Positions 25,513 to 35,754 of a stretch of DNA of 64,000 bases are shown here, piece after piece (position 1 is the first letter of the stretch; every line of letters starts with the position of its first letter). Source of the stretch: G963555815 sp965249615 [NCBI: bacterium] (lineage in GTDB: Bacteria > UBA8248 > JACPRG01). The stretch lies in contig CBDFMI010000004.1 in NCBI GenBank assembly GCA_965249615.1, positions 186,001 through 250,000 on the forward strand. The letters run 5' to 3'. Both the position numbers and the translations under genes were made by a program. The notes below the pieces were generated by a model that was not told the DNA's origin, searched no databases, and worked only from the letters and a program-made list of their open reading frames with translations.

Positions 25513-26847
25513 ATGAGTGCGAGTGAAGTATCTTCCCCGGTCGCGCAGCAAGGGTCTCCAGCCGCCAAAACGAGTGCTTTTGAGGACGCCACACGGCGGA
25601 TGGACCGGGCGCTTGAGTTTTTTCCTTTGAGTGACGAGGTGGAGGAGACCCTTCGTCATCCAAGGCTTTCCCTTCAGGTTTCGATTCCGGTTCGGATGGA
25701 CGACGGTTCCCTCCGTCTTTTTCAGGGGTACCGGGTTCGCTATAACGACGCCCGGGGTCCTGGAAAGGGGGGGATTCGGTTTCATCCCGACGTGGATCAA
25801 GACGAGGTGACGGCCCTTGCCTTTTGGATGACGTTTAAGTGTGCGTTGGTGAATATTCCCTTCGGTGGGGCGAAGGGTGGGGTGGCGGTCGACCCGAGGG
25901 AGCTTTCTCATGCGGAGCTCGAGCGGTTGAGTCGGGGGTACATAGACGCCATTGCGGAGTTCATTGGCCCTGACATTGATATCCCTGCGCCTGACGTTTA
26001 CACCAATCCGACCATCATGGCTTGGATGGCCGACGAGTACAGTCTGATTCGCCGGATGAAGACCCCTGCGACGATCACGGGCAAGCCCATTGCTTTGGGT
26101 GGGAGCCTGGGCCGAGAGGACGCGACGGCCCGCGGGGGGTATTACACCATCCAGGTCATGGCGAAGGAGTTGGGTCTGAAGCCTGAGAAGACGACGGTGG
26201 CCATTCAGGGCTACGGGAACGCGGGTTATTTTGCCGCTCAGCTTCTTGCCCAGGACGGCTATAAGATTGTGGCCTTAAGTGACTCGAAGGGGGGCATTTA
26301 TCGTCCGGAGGGTTTTGACCCGGAGGCGGTGAAGGCCCACAAGGACGCGGAGGGGAAAGTGGCCGGGGTGCGGTTGCGAGACGGGGAGTTTGAGGAAGTC
26401 TCCCACGACCGGATCACGAATGAGGAGCTTTTGGAGCTGGACGTGGATATTCTCGTTCCCTCTGCCCTGGAGAACGTGATTACGGCCGAGAACGCAGCGA
26501 GGGTGAAGGCCCGCTACATCGTGGAGCTTGCCAACGGTCCGATTGCGTCAGAGGCGAGCGCCATCATGAAGCACCGCGTCTTTCTCATCCCCGACATTCT
26601 GGCCAACGCGGGGGGTGTGACGGTCAGCTATTTTGAGTGGGTTCAGAACCGGACTGGGTTCTATTGGACGCTGGAAGAGGTGCACAAGCGGCTTCAGGCC
26701 ATCATGGTGGCGGAGTTCCGTGAGCTGCTCAGGGTGGCCAAGGAGTATTCCACGGACAACCGGACGGCGGCTTATATCCTGTCCCTTCGGCGTCTGGCGG
26801 AGGCCATCGAGGCCCAGGGGACCCGGGAATTCTTTGCCAAGGCCTAA
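25513..26847 (+). CDS. gdhA: Glutamate dehydrogenase
   Basis: The 444-residue enzyme interconverts glutamate with 2-oxoglutarate and ammonia. It has the substrate-binding block YRVRYNDARGPGKGGIRFHP, the catalytic region FKCALVNIPFGGAKGGV, DIPAPDVYT and the NAD loop VAIQGYGNAGYFAAQ, ending in SYFEWVQNRTGFYW. ATG 25513 has AGAGAGGAGAG directly upstream, better than the in-frame GTG at 25483. It resembles the hexameric NAD-type group (ILSLRRLAEA at the C-terminus). A strong terminator follows at 26864. Confidence 0.93.
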   Translation: MSASEVSSPVAQQGSPAAKTSAFEDATRRMDRALEFFPLSDEVEETLRHPRLSLQVSIPVRMDDGSLRLFQGYRVRYNDARGPGKGGIRFHPDVDQDEVTALAFWMTFKCALVNIPFGGAKGGVAVDPRELSHAELERLSRGYIDAIAEFIGPDIDIPAPDVYTNPTIMAWMADEYSLIRRMKTPATITGKPIALGGSLGREDATARGGYYTIQVMAKELGLKPEKTTVAIQGYGNAGYFAAQLLAQDGYKIVALSDSKGGIYRPEGFDPEAVKAHKDAEGKVAGVRLRDGEFEEVSHDRITNEELLELDVDILVPSALENVITAENAARVKARYIVELANGPIASEASAIMKHRVFLIPDILANAGGVTVSYFEWVQNRTGFYWTLEEVHKRLQAIMVAEFRELLRVAKEYSTDNRTAAYILSLRRLAEAIEAQGTREFFAKA

Positions 26848-26863
26848 AAACTAAAAGCCCCCT

Positions 26864-26903
26864 AGAAAGAGGCCGACACCGGAAAAGGAGTCGGCCTCTT
26901 TCT
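26864..26903 (+). terminator. Intrinsic-type hairpin after glutamate dehydrogenase
   Basis: A perfect 14-bp inverted repeat (AGAAAGAGGCCGAC with GTCGGCCTCTTTCT) encloses a 12-base loop, 17 bases after the gdhA stop. The 3' arm is T-rich but there is no long U tail, so termination is likely but not certain. Confidence 0.7.
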
Positions 26904-27103
26904 GGCCGGAAGGTTTTGGGAAGGACTGAAGTCACCACAAACCCGGCGCATTTTCGGTCGCACCGGGTTTTTTGGAAAATTCGGAAGAGAGGGTGACATC
27001 GGCCGGAAGAATTGTGTAAAATTTCGCCTCTTTTGATTGCCTCGAATTTCCGCGGACTGTCTCATATGACGTCCGCCGGAGGAAGAATGCGAGTTCGGTT
27101 CTC

Positions 27104-28288
27104 ATGATCATCGGAATTTTAAAGGAAACCTTTCCGGGTGAGCGTCGTGTGGCCCTGGTTCCGGCCATGCTCCCATCCTTGAGGAAGGCCGGCCTGGAAA
27201 TTGTGGTGGAAGCAGGGGCCGGAGAGGCCGCAGGATTTCTTGATTCTAGTTTCCAGGAAAAAGAGGCAAAAATTGTAGCGTCCCGGGCTGAGATCTTCTC
27301 TCAAGCAGATGTCATTCCTCAAGTCCGCACGCTGGGGGCCAACCCTGAGGCGGGTCGGGCTGACCTCGAATTGCTCCGTCCCAAACAGACTCTCCTGGGA
27401 TTTTGCGAGCCTCTCACGGCTGGCGAGGAGATGAAAGAGCTGGCCTCACGCGGCGTGGCCGTTTTATCGCTCGAGCTCATGCCGCGGATTACCCGGGCGC
27501 AGAGCATGGACGTGCTTTCTTCAATGGCCACAATCACTGGCTACAAGGCAGTTTTAATCGCTGCGGATGCTCTTCCCAGGATGTTCCCAATGATGATGAC
27601 CGCTGCAGGGACGGTTGCCCCTGCCCATGTGCTCGTCGTCGGCGCAGGCGTTGCCGGCCTGCAAGCCGTCGCCACCGCAAACCGGCTTGGGGCGGTGGTA
27701 CATGCCTACGACGTTCGGCCCGACGTCAAAGAACAGGTGGAGAGCCTTGGCGCAAAGTTCGTAGAGCTTCCTCTGGAGGCGTCGGGTGCGCAGGACAAGG
27801 GTGGCTATGCGAAGGATTTGGGGGATGACTTCTACCGGCGGCAACGTGAACTGATGGGCCGAGTGGTGGCCGAGAGCGACGTGGTCATTACTACAGCGGC
27901 GGTCCCTGGAAAACAAGCGCCCGTTCTGATTACCTGCGAGATGGTGGAGGGCATGGCACCGGGCTCTGTGATCGTCGACGTGGCCGCCGAGCGGGGCGGC
28001 AACTGCGAACTGACCCAGCCGTCCGAAACGGCTTATAAAAACGGGGTGGCCATCATCGGACCGGTGAACCTCCCCTCTACTATTCCGTATCACGCCAGCC
28101 AGATGTACGCCAAGAACATCTCGACCTTTCTCCTCCACCTGGTCAAGGACGGCCAGCTGAATCTCGACACGGAGGACGAGATCACCCGCGGGACGCTTGT
28201 GGCACAAGGGGGGGAGGTCGTTCATCCGAGAGTTCGTGAGGCCCTTGGGCTCGGGACTGACCAGCCCGCGGGCGGGGGAACTGCGTAA
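27104..28288 (+). CDS. pntA: NAD(P) transhydrogenase alpha subunit, NAD-binding part
   Basis: This is a 394-residue, alanine-dehydrogenase-like domain I of proton-translocating transhydrogenase. Features are GILKETFPGERRVALVP at the N-terminus, the NAD loop LVVGAGVAGLQAVATA and AYDVRPDVKEQVESLGAKF. It lacks the membrane part, which is encoded by the next gene (stop and start overlap), as in three-gene pnt systems of alphaproteobacteria and related lineages. With the two following genes it uses proton motive force to reduce NADP+ with NADH. Confidence 0.92.
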   Translation: MIIGILKETFPGERRVALVPAMLPSLRKAGLEIVVEAGAGEAAGFLDSSFQEKEAKIVASRAEIFSQADVIPQVRTLGANPEAGRADLELLRPKQTLLGFCEPLTAGEEMKELASRGVAVLSLELMPRITRAQSMDVLSSMATITGYKAVLIAADALPRMFPMMMTAAGTVAPAHVLVVGAGVAGLQAVATANRLGAVVHAYDVRPDVKEQVESLGAKFVELPLEASGAQDKGGYAKDLGDDFYRRQRELMGRVVAESDVVITTAAVPGKQAPVLITCEMVEGMAPGSVIVDVAAERGGNCELTQPSETAYKNGVAIIGPVNLPSTIPYHASQMYAKNISTFLLHLVKDGQLNLDTEDEITRGTLVAQGGEVVHPRVREALGLGTDQPAGGGTA

Positions 28289-28569
28289 TGGATGTCTTCA
28301 TTATCGTCTTTACCATCTTTGTGCTCGCCATGTTCGTCGGCTTTGAGGTCATCACCAAAGTTCCGCCGACGCTGCACACGCCCCTCATGTCGGGGTCCAA
28401 CGCCATCTCCGGCATTACGGTCATCGGCGCTCTTCTCTCCGCCGGAACACAGCACACCCTGCTCACGACCATCCTCGGCCTGATCGCGGTCGTCTTCGCC
28501 ACCATCAACGTCGTCGGAGGGTTCCTTGTGACTCACCGCATGCTCGGCATGTTCCGTAAGAGAGACTAA
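28288..28569 (+). CDS. pntAB: NAD(P) transhydrogenase alpha-2 membrane subunit
   Basis: A 93-residue hydrophobic protein with three membrane segments and the family block KVPPTLHTPLMSGSNAISG. It supplies the first membrane helices of the alpha subunit in split transhydrogenases. It overlaps the previous gene by one base and is separated by three bases from pntB. Confidence 0.9.
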   Translation: MDVFIIVFTIFVLAMFVGFEVITKVPPTLHTPLMSGSNAISGITVIGALLSAGTQHTLLTTILGLIAVVFATINVVGGFLVTHRMLGMFRKRD

Positions 28570-28572
28570 GCC

Positions 28573-29964
28573 ATGAATATCTCTCTGATCAATTTTGCCT
28601 ATCTCGTCGCTTCGGTCCTGTTCATCTTGGGACTCAAGGGGCTTGGCCATCCGCGCACGGCGGTGCGGGGCAACATGATCGGCGCCGTTGGGATGCTGAT
28701 CGCCGTCGCGGCCACCCTGGTGGACCGGCGGATCATCAGCTTCGAAATGATCGTTATCGGGCTTGTGGTGGGGGCGGCCATAGGGGCGGTCCTTGCGCTT
28801 AAGATCCAGATGACCGCCATGCCGCAAATGGTCGCGTTGCTGAACGGGTTCGGCGGCGGCGCCTCGGTGCTGGTGGCCGGAGCAGCGCTCATTGAGGTCG
28901 GACTGCTTTCGGGAGAACCCCCCACTCAGCTCAGAGTGGCCACTGCCGCCACCGGGATTATTGGGGCCGTCACCTTCTGGGGCAGCCTGGTGGCGTTCGC
29001 CAAGCTCCAGGAACTCATGCCAGGTAAAGCTGTTCTTTTCAGGGGACAGCAAGTGTTAAACGCCCTCCTCGGCCTCGCCGCCCTCGTCATTGGTGCGTGG
29101 GTGGTTGTTTTTCCTGAAACCATAAACGCCTATTGGGCGCTGGTGGCGGTCTCTTCAATTCTCGGTGTCTTGTTGGTGATCCCCATCGGCGGGGCCGACA
29201 TGCCGGTCGTGATCGCCCTCCTGAACTCGTACTCTGGGCTTGCCGCCACGGCCACCGGGTTTGTCCTTTCCAACAACGTCCTCATCATCGGCGGCTCGCT
29301 GGTTGGGGCGTCGGGGATCATCCTCACGCGCATCATGTGCAAGGCCATGAACCGCTCCATGACGAACGTCCTCTTTGGCGTCCTGGGACCGGTTGAGGGC
29401 CAGACGGCGACTGCCGATGAGGTTTATGCCGGCCGGATCAAGTCTGCCGGCTCAGACGAAGTGGCGATGGTATTCGACGCGGCGCGCCGGGTCGTTATCA
29501 TTCCGGGATATGGGATGGCCGTTGCCCAGGCTCAGCACGCCGTCCGCGACCTGGCTGACCTTTTGGAATCACGCGGGGTGGACGTGGAGTATGGGATTCA
29601 CCCGGTCGCCGGTCGCATGCCGGGTCACATGAATGTCCTTCTCGCCGAGGCGAAAGTCCCTTACGACAAGCTCAAGGAAATGGATCAGATCAACCCGGGC
29701 ATGGAGCAGGTGGATATTGCGCTGGTCATCGGGGCCAATGACACTGTGAACCCCGTGGCGAGCACGGATTCCTCAAGCCCCATCGCCGGCATGCCCATCA
29801 TCCAGGCGGAGAAGGCCCGCACGGTGATCGTGATCAAGCGCAGCCTGAGCCCGGGTTTTTCCGGGATCCCCAACCCGCTGTTTGCCTCCGACAAGACCCT
29901 GATGTACTTCGGAGACGGACAGAAGGCGATCCTGGATCTCATCAGCGCCCTGAAAGCAATCTAA
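28573..29964 (+). CDS. pntB: NAD(P) transhydrogenase beta subunit
   Basis: The 463-residue subunit has an N-terminal membrane region (~260 residues, nine or so helices, including NSYSGLAATATGF) and a C-terminal NADP-binding domain III with VIIPGYGMAVAQAQHAV, HPVAGRMPGHMNVLLAEA and VIGANDTVNP. All motifs needed for NADPH exchange are present. It completes the pntA-pntAB-pntB operon, which would provide NADPH for biosynthesis and thiol/selenol redox systems. Confidence 0.94.
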   Translation: MNISLINFAYLVASVLFILGLKGLGHPRTAVRGNMIGAVGMLIAVAATLVDRRIISFEMIVIGLVVGAAIGAVLALKIQMTAMPQMVALLNGFGGGASVLVAGAALIEVGLLSGEPPTQLRVATAATGIIGAVTFWGSLVAFAKLQELMPGKAVLFRGQQVLNALLGLAALVIGAWVVVFPETINAYWALVAVSSILGVLLVIPIGGADMPVVIALLNSYSGLAATATGFVLSNNVLIIGGSLVGASGIILTRIMCKAMNRSMTNVLFGVLGPVEGQTATADEVYAGRIKSAGSDEVAMVFDAARRVVIIPGYGMAVAQAQHAVRDLADLLESRGVDVEYGIHPVAGRMPGHMNVLLAEAKVPYDKLKEMDQINPGMEQVDIALVIGANDTVNPVASTDSSSPIAGMPIIQAEKARTVIVIKRSLSPGFSGIPNPLFASDKTLMYFGDGQKAILDLISALKAI

Positions 29965-30013
29965 TCCCAAGTCCAGAAGCGACAGAGACTTTTTCCAGCC
30001 AGGAAGGCGCTGG

Positions 30014-30469
30014 TTATCGTTCTCTGATCTGCGGGTTTGTCTGAAGGATATTCGGCAAGGTTTCCACGAATGCCTTAATTTCGTCCCGCACGCTGCGGAA
30101 TGTATTCCTGATTTCTTCTTCACTTCCCCGGGCCTTGGCGGGATCCGGGAAGCCGACGTGCACCACCCGGGTGGGTCTGGGGAAGGCCGGGCAATGCTCA
30201 TCGGCGTGACTGCAGACCGTAACCACATAGTCGAATTCGAGGTCGGGCAGATCGTCCACGCGCTTGGACGTTTGGCCGGAGATGTCCACCCCCACCTCCT
30301 TCATCACTTCTACGGCGCGCGGGTTCAGCCCGTGGGGCTCGACCCCGGCGGAATAGGGGTCGATGGCGCCTCCGTGGAGGTGTCTGGCCCACCCCTCAGC
30401 CATCTGGCTGCGGCAGGAATTTCCAGTGCACAAAAAGAGGATTTTCAGCTTCCCCTCTGAGACCAACAT
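30014..30469 (-). CDS. arsC: Thioredoxin-coupled arsenate reductase (LMW phosphatase fold)
   Basis: The 151-residue protein has the P-loop [13 protein letters not shown] near its N-terminus and the paired cysteines [12 protein letters not shown] in the redox helix, the three-cysteine arrangement of the Staphylococcus pI258-type enzyme. It reduces arsenate to arsenite using thioredoxin. No arsenite exporter or ArsR is adjacent in the window. It is followed on the other side by tRNA-Phe in the same orientation. Confidence 0.88.
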   Translation of the reverse strand: MLVSEGKLKILFLCTGNSCRSQMAEGWARHLHGGAIDPYSAGVEPHGLNPRAVEVMKEVGVDISGQTSKRVDDLPDLEFDYVVTVCSHADEHCPAFPRPTRVVHVGFPDPAKARGSEEEIRNTFRSVRDEIKAFVETLPNILQTNPQIRER

Positions 30470-30504
30470 AGACCTTTAAGTGTTCAATGGCGCGGAGGAA
30501 AAGG

Positions 30505-30580
<76 letters not shown>

Positions 30581-30841
30581 AACCCTTGTTTTTGAAAGTG
30601 CTACGTTACCCCATCTCACTCTGGCTTGCCAGGGTGTCTGTTTTTGTCCTGGTGTACCGCAGGAGGAAAAAGGGCCTTGCGTCTAGACAGCCCACGTGGC
30701 CTCCGAGAGGTCTTGGGTTCGTCAGGATAGGTCGCCCCCTTTCTTTTGTCCACTCCTGTGGCGGTTAAACGGTCCTCTCGATGAAAAATCCCTCCTGCGG
30801 CCCCCGCCCCTGTCCATGCACATGAAGGTAGCTTTCCGTAC

Positions 30842-30871
30842 TTGACAGTGAGCAGTGAACTCTCGTAAAGT
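30842..30871 (+). promoter_or_regulatory. Putative sigma70 promoter upstream of the radical SAM cluster
   Basis: TTGACA at 30842 and TAAAGT at 30866 are separated by 18 bases in the 402-base gap between tRNA-Phe and the first B12 radical SAM gene. I see no gene in the rest of that gap. Confidence 0.5.
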
Positions 30872-30982
30872 ATCAATGATTTCGGGGGTTTTTGGACCTC
30901 CTGTATAGCTCGAACAGCCCCTGGAGTCTGCCAGATCCATGGGAAGGGTACGTAGCGTTTACATCACCTAAGAGGCTCGCCT

Positions 30983-32487
30983 ATGAAGGTGACGCTCATT
31001 AACGCCCGGAACAGTGACAGCGGATGTGATGCCCTTCGGCATCCTTATCAATGGCCGCCGTCCTCGAACGGGAAGGACACGAAGTCCAGGTCTTTGATCC
31101 CTTCTTTGGCAACACGGCGTTCTTTCGGGACGTGGAATCGTTTCAGCCTGACCTGGTGGGGATCGGCCTGCTGACGGCGAGCTATCGGAGAGCCGGGGAT
31201 ATCGTCCAGGAACTCCGAAAGCGCGGTATCGAGGCCCCCATTGGCGCGGGAGGTTTTCACGTCACCACCTTGCCCGTGGAAACCCTCAACGGCCTGGGGC
31301 TGGACTTCGTTGTGGTGGGAGAAGGGGAGCAGACCATCCTTGAGGTTTGTGAGCGGTTCGATGCGCGAAAGGATCTAAAGGGGGTCAAGGGGGTTGTCTA
31401 CCGGAACAATGGGGACGTGGTTAAAAACCCGCCCCGTGACCTGATAGAAAACCTCGATGACCTTCCCCCTCCGGCCTGGCATAAAGTAAACGTAGAGAAG
31501 TATCTGATCCCGCCGGGCTACATTCGCAGCTACTACCTGAAGCGCACCCTGGTCCTCTTCACAGACCGGGGCTGCCCTTACCACTGCACCTTCTGCGCCA
31601 GCAACAAGATCTTCGGCCGGACCGTCCGCTTCCCCTCTGTGGACTACTCCGTGCGCCAGTTTCGGGACCTGGAGCAAAAGTATCAGCTGGATGGCCTCTA
31701 CTTCATGAACGACACTTTTACCATTAACCGGAAGCTGGTCCTCGAGTTCTGCCGGGTCAAGCGGGAGAGCGGGTCAAATTTGACCTGGGCTTGTCAGGGC
31801 CATGTCAACAACATGACCGAGCGTCTGGCAGACGAGATGCGTTCGTCCGGGTGCATCCAAATAGATTTCGGGGTCGAGAGCGGGTCGGACCGGGTCCTCC
31901 GGAGCATTAAAAAAGGCTCTACTGTCGAACAGATCGAGAAGGCGTTCGCCATTTGTAAGAAATACGATATCCGTCCTTATGCCTCCATCATGGTCGGACA
32001 CGAGACAGAGGAATGGGAGGACGTAGAGAAGACGGCGGCCATGCTGAAGCGGATCCGCCCCGTCTACACCTCCGTGATGTACTCGACACCCATCCCGGGA
32101 AGCGAGCTCTTCGAGCACTCCCGCTCGGGCGGGACGTTTAAGTTCAGCGGGGATCTGGGGGACTTCGAGGACGAGAAGTGGGATTTTCGTAAATCCATCG
32201 AGCCGGTGACGCCCTCGAAAACCATGACGAACGAGCAGCTTGTCAAGGCGCGAGCGCTCCTTCAGAACACGAATTTTGGCCATAACTACTTCAAGTTCGT
32301 CACCTGGAGAAGTCTCCCCTTCGTCCTGGAGATCCTTTGGACGCTTGTCCGGCACTCCCGGGGTCTCCTCCCGGTCGTGCGACACGCGCTAAAGACGCGG
32401 AAAGTGGACGACTTCATTGACTTCGCCCTGGAGAAATACCGAGTGAGAAAGATGTTGGCGAAATGCCAGCGGGTGGAGGAATTGTAG
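30983..32487 (+). CDS. B12-binding-domain radical SAM protein (N-terminus frameshifted)
   Basis: ATG 30983 opens with MKVTLINARNSDSG, the usual first strand of a cobalamin-binding domain, but the frame is lost within ~25 codons. The remainder runs from 31051 in another frame (MAAVLEREGHEVQVFDPF), so one or more indels lie at ~31020-31050. The second part has VVGEGEQTILEV of the B12 domain, the radical SAM motif RGCPYHCTFC and the barrel segments IDFGVESGSDRVLRSIKKG and PYASIMVGHETEEWED. Such proteins catalyse methylation or other radical chemistry on lipids, glycans or antibiotics. It is the first of four in this region. Confidence 0.75.
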
Positions 32488-32489
32488 CC

Positions 32490-33938
32490 ATGAGAATCCT
32501 CGCCCTCATCCCCCCGACTGAAGCCACGGGGAACGTCATCCGGGATGTCCTCTACGGTTGCTGGTGCCGGGGAAAGAGAATTGGGTCCGGGACGGTCCCG
32601 CCGCTCGTCCTGCTCTCGGTGGCAACGGTCCTCAAGAACGACGGGAATGAGGTCCGCCTCCTGGACTGCACGGTCGAGCCGATGACGTTGTCCGGTCTTG
32701 AGGCCATCGCCGGCGACTATGACGCCGTCGTGGTCCTGAGCAACGCCCTTTCCTTCGGGGAGGATAACCAGGCCCTTCTCCGGATGAAGGAGGCGAACCC
32801 CGCCCTAAAGACCATCCTCTTGGGGGCGGCGCCCACCTTTCTCGCCGAGAGGTGCCTGGCTTCGTCGGCCATCGATTTCGTTGTCCAGAAGGAGGCCGAG
32901 TTCGTCATTCGGGACCTCGTTCGCTCTCTCCGGGCCAAGGATGAATCTTGGTTGACCCAAGGGAGTCTCGGATTTCGACACAATGGGGGGGTCGTCGTTA
33001 ACCCACTTCGGCCCTTCATGGAGGACATGAACGAGTTCCCCATCCCGGACCGCTCGCTTCTTCCGAAGAGTCACCTGTACTTCAACCCCATTGTCAAGAA
33101 GCTCCCTTATACGACAAGCCTCACCTCCCGGGGGTGCCCGGAAAGGTGCAACTACTGCCTTGCGCCCGGGTTCTCTGGAAAGAAGATGCGGACCTGGTCC
33201 ACGGAGACCATCCTGGATGAGCTCGAAACACTGACTGGGATGGGATATCGGGAGGTCTACTACCGGGACGAAACCTGGACCTATTCCAAGAGACGGACAG
33301 AGGCCGTCTGCCGGGGAATCCTCGACCGGGGGATCAAGGTGGCCTGGATCGCCAACGCCGTTGTCGGGACGGTGGACCGGCGGCTTCTTGCGTTGATGAA
33401 GGAGGCGGGCTGCCATTTGATCAAGGTTGGGGCCGAGTCGGGTGTTCAGGAGATCATGGACCGGACGCAGAAGAACATCAGGGTGACGATGACGCGAAAG
33501 ACCTTCCAGTGGGCCCATGATCTGGGGATCGAGACCCATGCCCACTTCATGTTCGGACTTCCGGGGGAAACCCGGGACACTATCCGCCAGACCACCCAGT
33601 TCATCAAGGAGATCGATCCGACGACGGTGGACGTTGGGATCTACACTCTCTATCCTGGGTCCAGTCATTACAACGAGATGGTAAAGAGCCACCCCGAGAT
33701 AGCCGAGTCCGACGTCTATGATCTCGGCAATGTCCACACCAGCGCTCCGTTTAACGAGCTCTTTACAGAGGTCTCGCGGGCCGATCTCGAGAAAAGCATC
33801 AAGACCGTTTACCGAAATTTCTATCTCCGTCCCTCCTACTTCTATAAGCGCCTAAAGCGCCTCACCAACTGGTGGGAGGTCAAGAAACTCGTCCTCGCCG
33901 GGACGTCGATCTTTGACTTTGCCATCCGAGGTGACTAG
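32490..33938 (+). CDS. B12-binding-domain radical SAM protein
   Basis: The 482-residue protein starts at ATG 32490 (GGAGG nine bases upstream), two bases after the previous stop. Residues 1-~140 are a B12-binding-like Rossmann domain. The radical SAM motif is SRGCPERCNYC and later blocks are LIKVGAESGVQEIMDRTQKN and ETHAHFMFGLPGETRD. Like its neighbour it ends in a ~100-residue C-terminal domain (RPSYFYKRLKRLTNWWEVKKL), the DUF4070-like tail of this group. Tandem arrangement suggests successive steps on one substrate. Confidence 0.82.
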   Translation: MRILALIPPTEATGNVIRDVLYGCWCRGKRIGSGTVPPLVLLSVATVLKNDGNEVRLLDCTVEPMTLSGLEAIAGDYDAVVVLSNALSFGEDNQALLRMKEANPALKTILLGAAPTFLAERCLASSAIDFVVQKEAEFVIRDLVRSLRAKDESWLTQGSLGFRHNGGVVVNPLRPFMEDMNEFPIPDRSLLPKSHLYFNPIVKKLPYTTSLTSRGCPERCNYCLAPGFSGKKMRTWSTETILDELETLTGMGYREVYYRDETWTYSKRRTEAVCRGILDRGIKVAWIANAVVGTVDRRLLALMKEAGCHLIKVGAESGVQEIMDRTQKNIRVTMTRKTFQWAHDLGIETHAHFMFGLPGETRDTIRQTTQFIKEIDPTTVDVGIYTLYPGSSHYNEMVKSHPEIAESDVYDLGNVHTSAPFNELFTEVSRADLEKSIKTVYRNFYLRPSYFYKRLKRLTNWWEVKKLVLAGTSIFDFAIRGD

Positions 33939-34018
33939 GCGGCCCAAGGTCCCTAGCAAGCGCGATCTCCCGTGTCCTCTCCTACGCCTGCGAAGTGCGT
34001 CCAGGATCTGCTGTCCTG

Positions 34019-35021
34019 ATGAGCGATAAGCCCCTTGGCACCATTCAGGTCGACGTCGATGGCCTTTGGGTCCTCAGGAAGTTCTACGGAGAGAGCCGGG
34101 AATTCGACCGGGACCTGGTGCTGGAGTCCGCCCTTCCCCGGTTCCTCGACCTTTTCTCGGAATTCGGGGTCCGGGCCACCTTCTTCGTTACAGGACACGA
34201 CCTCACCGTGCCGATGAGCTCTGCCCTTATCCGCCGCCTTCAAGAGGCGGGCCACGAGCTGGCCAACCACACGATGACCCACCCCAGCGGATTCTCCGTC
34301 CTGAGCCGGGCCGAGAAGATCGAAGAGATCGAGCGCGCCGAGGAGACCTTTCAAAAAGTCCTGGGGATTCGGCCTGAGGGCTTCCGGACACCGGATTACG
34401 ATGGCGACGCCGAGACCCTCTCGATCCTCTCTGAGAAGGGCTACATCTATGACGCCTCGGTCCTGACCTCCTTCTCTCCCTGCGTTCCAGGCCTGAACAC
34501 CTTTCGGAGGTTCATTCTGCGAGACCCCCCTCAGGCCTGGAGATATCTCAGGAAAAAACTGCTCAGGTTTCCAAGCTGGCTGGCCCCTCTCGCTCCGTAC
34601 CGGCCAGAGGCCCGACGGTTCTGGCATGCCGGGGCTGGCAGGGGGGGGTTGTGGGAGGTGCCGGTCACGACGATCCCGATTCTTCGCCTTCCCTTTTCAT
34701 GCGAGTTTTGTCATCGCCGGTGCGTCTCTTGGCATCGGGCCACATATTTTCCGGCTCGGCCATCGCTGGGTGACCCGCCGGGGACTCCCCATCCATTTTA
34801 TCTTTCACGCCTATGACCTCTCAGACCCGATCCCGGGCGATCGGTTGAAGCGGCACGTGGGCCTGGGTCTGGCGGCGGAAAAGAAGATGGCCCTTGCCCG
34901 CCAGATGGTCTCGTCCCTCTCAGCCACCCACCGCCTTCTCCCCACGCGAGAGATGGTGGCCTGCCTCGAGGGGGAGGAAACCCCTGCAGAGAGGACCTCC
35001 CCGCGGGGGTTAAACCCTTAA
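34019..35021 (+). CDS. Polysaccharide deacetylase-like protein (frameshifted at ~34695)
   Basis: The NodB-homology domain is visible with the catalytic Asp region TIQVDVDGLW, TFFVTGHDL, the metal-binding HxxxH in LANHTMTHPSG and FRTPDYDGDAETL. The product continues WEVPVTTIPILRLPF and then needs a one-base shift to go on as HASFVIAGASLG ... IPIHF-like HFIFHAYDLSD, a normal C-terminus for this group. The break lies in the TTTT run at 34694-34697, where one T is probably extra. Family members de-N-acetylate glycans or cleave other C-N bonds. I start at ATG 34019; GTG 33995 is an alternative. Confidence 0.72.
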
Positions 35022-35145
35022 TCATGGTGAGCTTCTGAGAATCCTAATCCCCAACCGAGCGCACATCCAAAAGACGAATCCCGAAGACTGCGGCCTATTC
35101 CATTACGTCCCTGTCATCAGGAGTGCCTACCTCAAGCGGATTGAG

Positions 35146-35679
35146 ATGACCCTGGAACTGATGCGGGGAAGGCATTTTCGGCGTATTCTGGACGTGGGGT
35201 GCGCGGGAGGGATTCTCTTCCCGGAGCTGGCACACCGATGCGATCACCTATTCGGCATAGATGTCCATGAGAACTTAAAGTGGACGAGGGAGCTGGCCGT
35301 AAAGGAAGGGCTCCGGGCGCATCTCGCCCGCGCTGCAATTGAAACCCTCCCCTTCGAAAGCGGCTCCTTCGACGCCGTCGTCTGTCTGAGCATCCTCTTC
35401 TACACGGGAAACAAGTTATCCCGTACTGTCGAGGAACTTGCCCGGGTCCTGCGACCAGGTGGACTGCTCATCGTCGGTTCCTCTATCGTGACGCCGCTGA
35501 ACAAGTGGCTGTATCGGATGATAGGACATGGGGATTCCTTATCACTCTACCGGTCGGACCACCGGACCATCCTGGACACCCTTGACCGAAGATTTCAGAT
35601 GGGCCATGTTCTTTACTTTCCGGTGTGGTTTCCTCTGGACTCTGCCCTTTTCTTTTGCTGGCGGGGGGTCCGACCCTGA
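35146..35679 (+). CDS. SAM-dependent methyltransferase (class I)
   Basis: The 177-residue frame has motif I ILDVGCAGGILFPEL, an acidic strand end (FGIDVHEN) and the post-motif FDAVVCLSILFYTG and VEELARVLRPGGLLIV, diagnostic of a class I methyltransferase. Related sequence in the same frame extends upstream (HIQKTNPEDCGLFHYVPVIR) without an ATG, GTG or TTG, so the true start may be lost by an indel near 35030. The substrate is unknown; neighbours suggest a glycan or lipid intermediate. Confidence 0.68.
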   Translation: MTLELMRGRHFRRILDVGCAGGILFPELAHRCDHLFGIDVHENLKWTRELAVKEGLRAHLARAAIETLPFESGSFDAVVCLSILFYTGNKLSRTVEELARVLRPGGLLIVGSSIVTPLNKWLYRMIGHGDSLSLYRSDHRTILDTLDRRFQMGHVLYFPVWFPLDSALFFCWRGVRP

Positions 35680-35688
35680 GACTCTGAA

Positions 35689-35754
35689 ATGAAGGTATCC
35701 ATCATCATCCTTGTCTGTAACGAGGAGACCTTGATCGCGGAGGTCATCCCATGA
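35689..35754 (+). pseudogene. Vestigial N-terminus of a GT2 glycosyltransferase
   Basis: A 21-codon frame, MKVSIIILVCNEETLIAEVIP, is the first strand and loop of a GT-A glycosyltransferase and stops at a TGA overlapping the start of the next gene, which begins with the same motif (MKLSVVIPAYNEERTIEQVV). It looks like the remnant of a tandem duplicate or a second start. Confidence 0.5.
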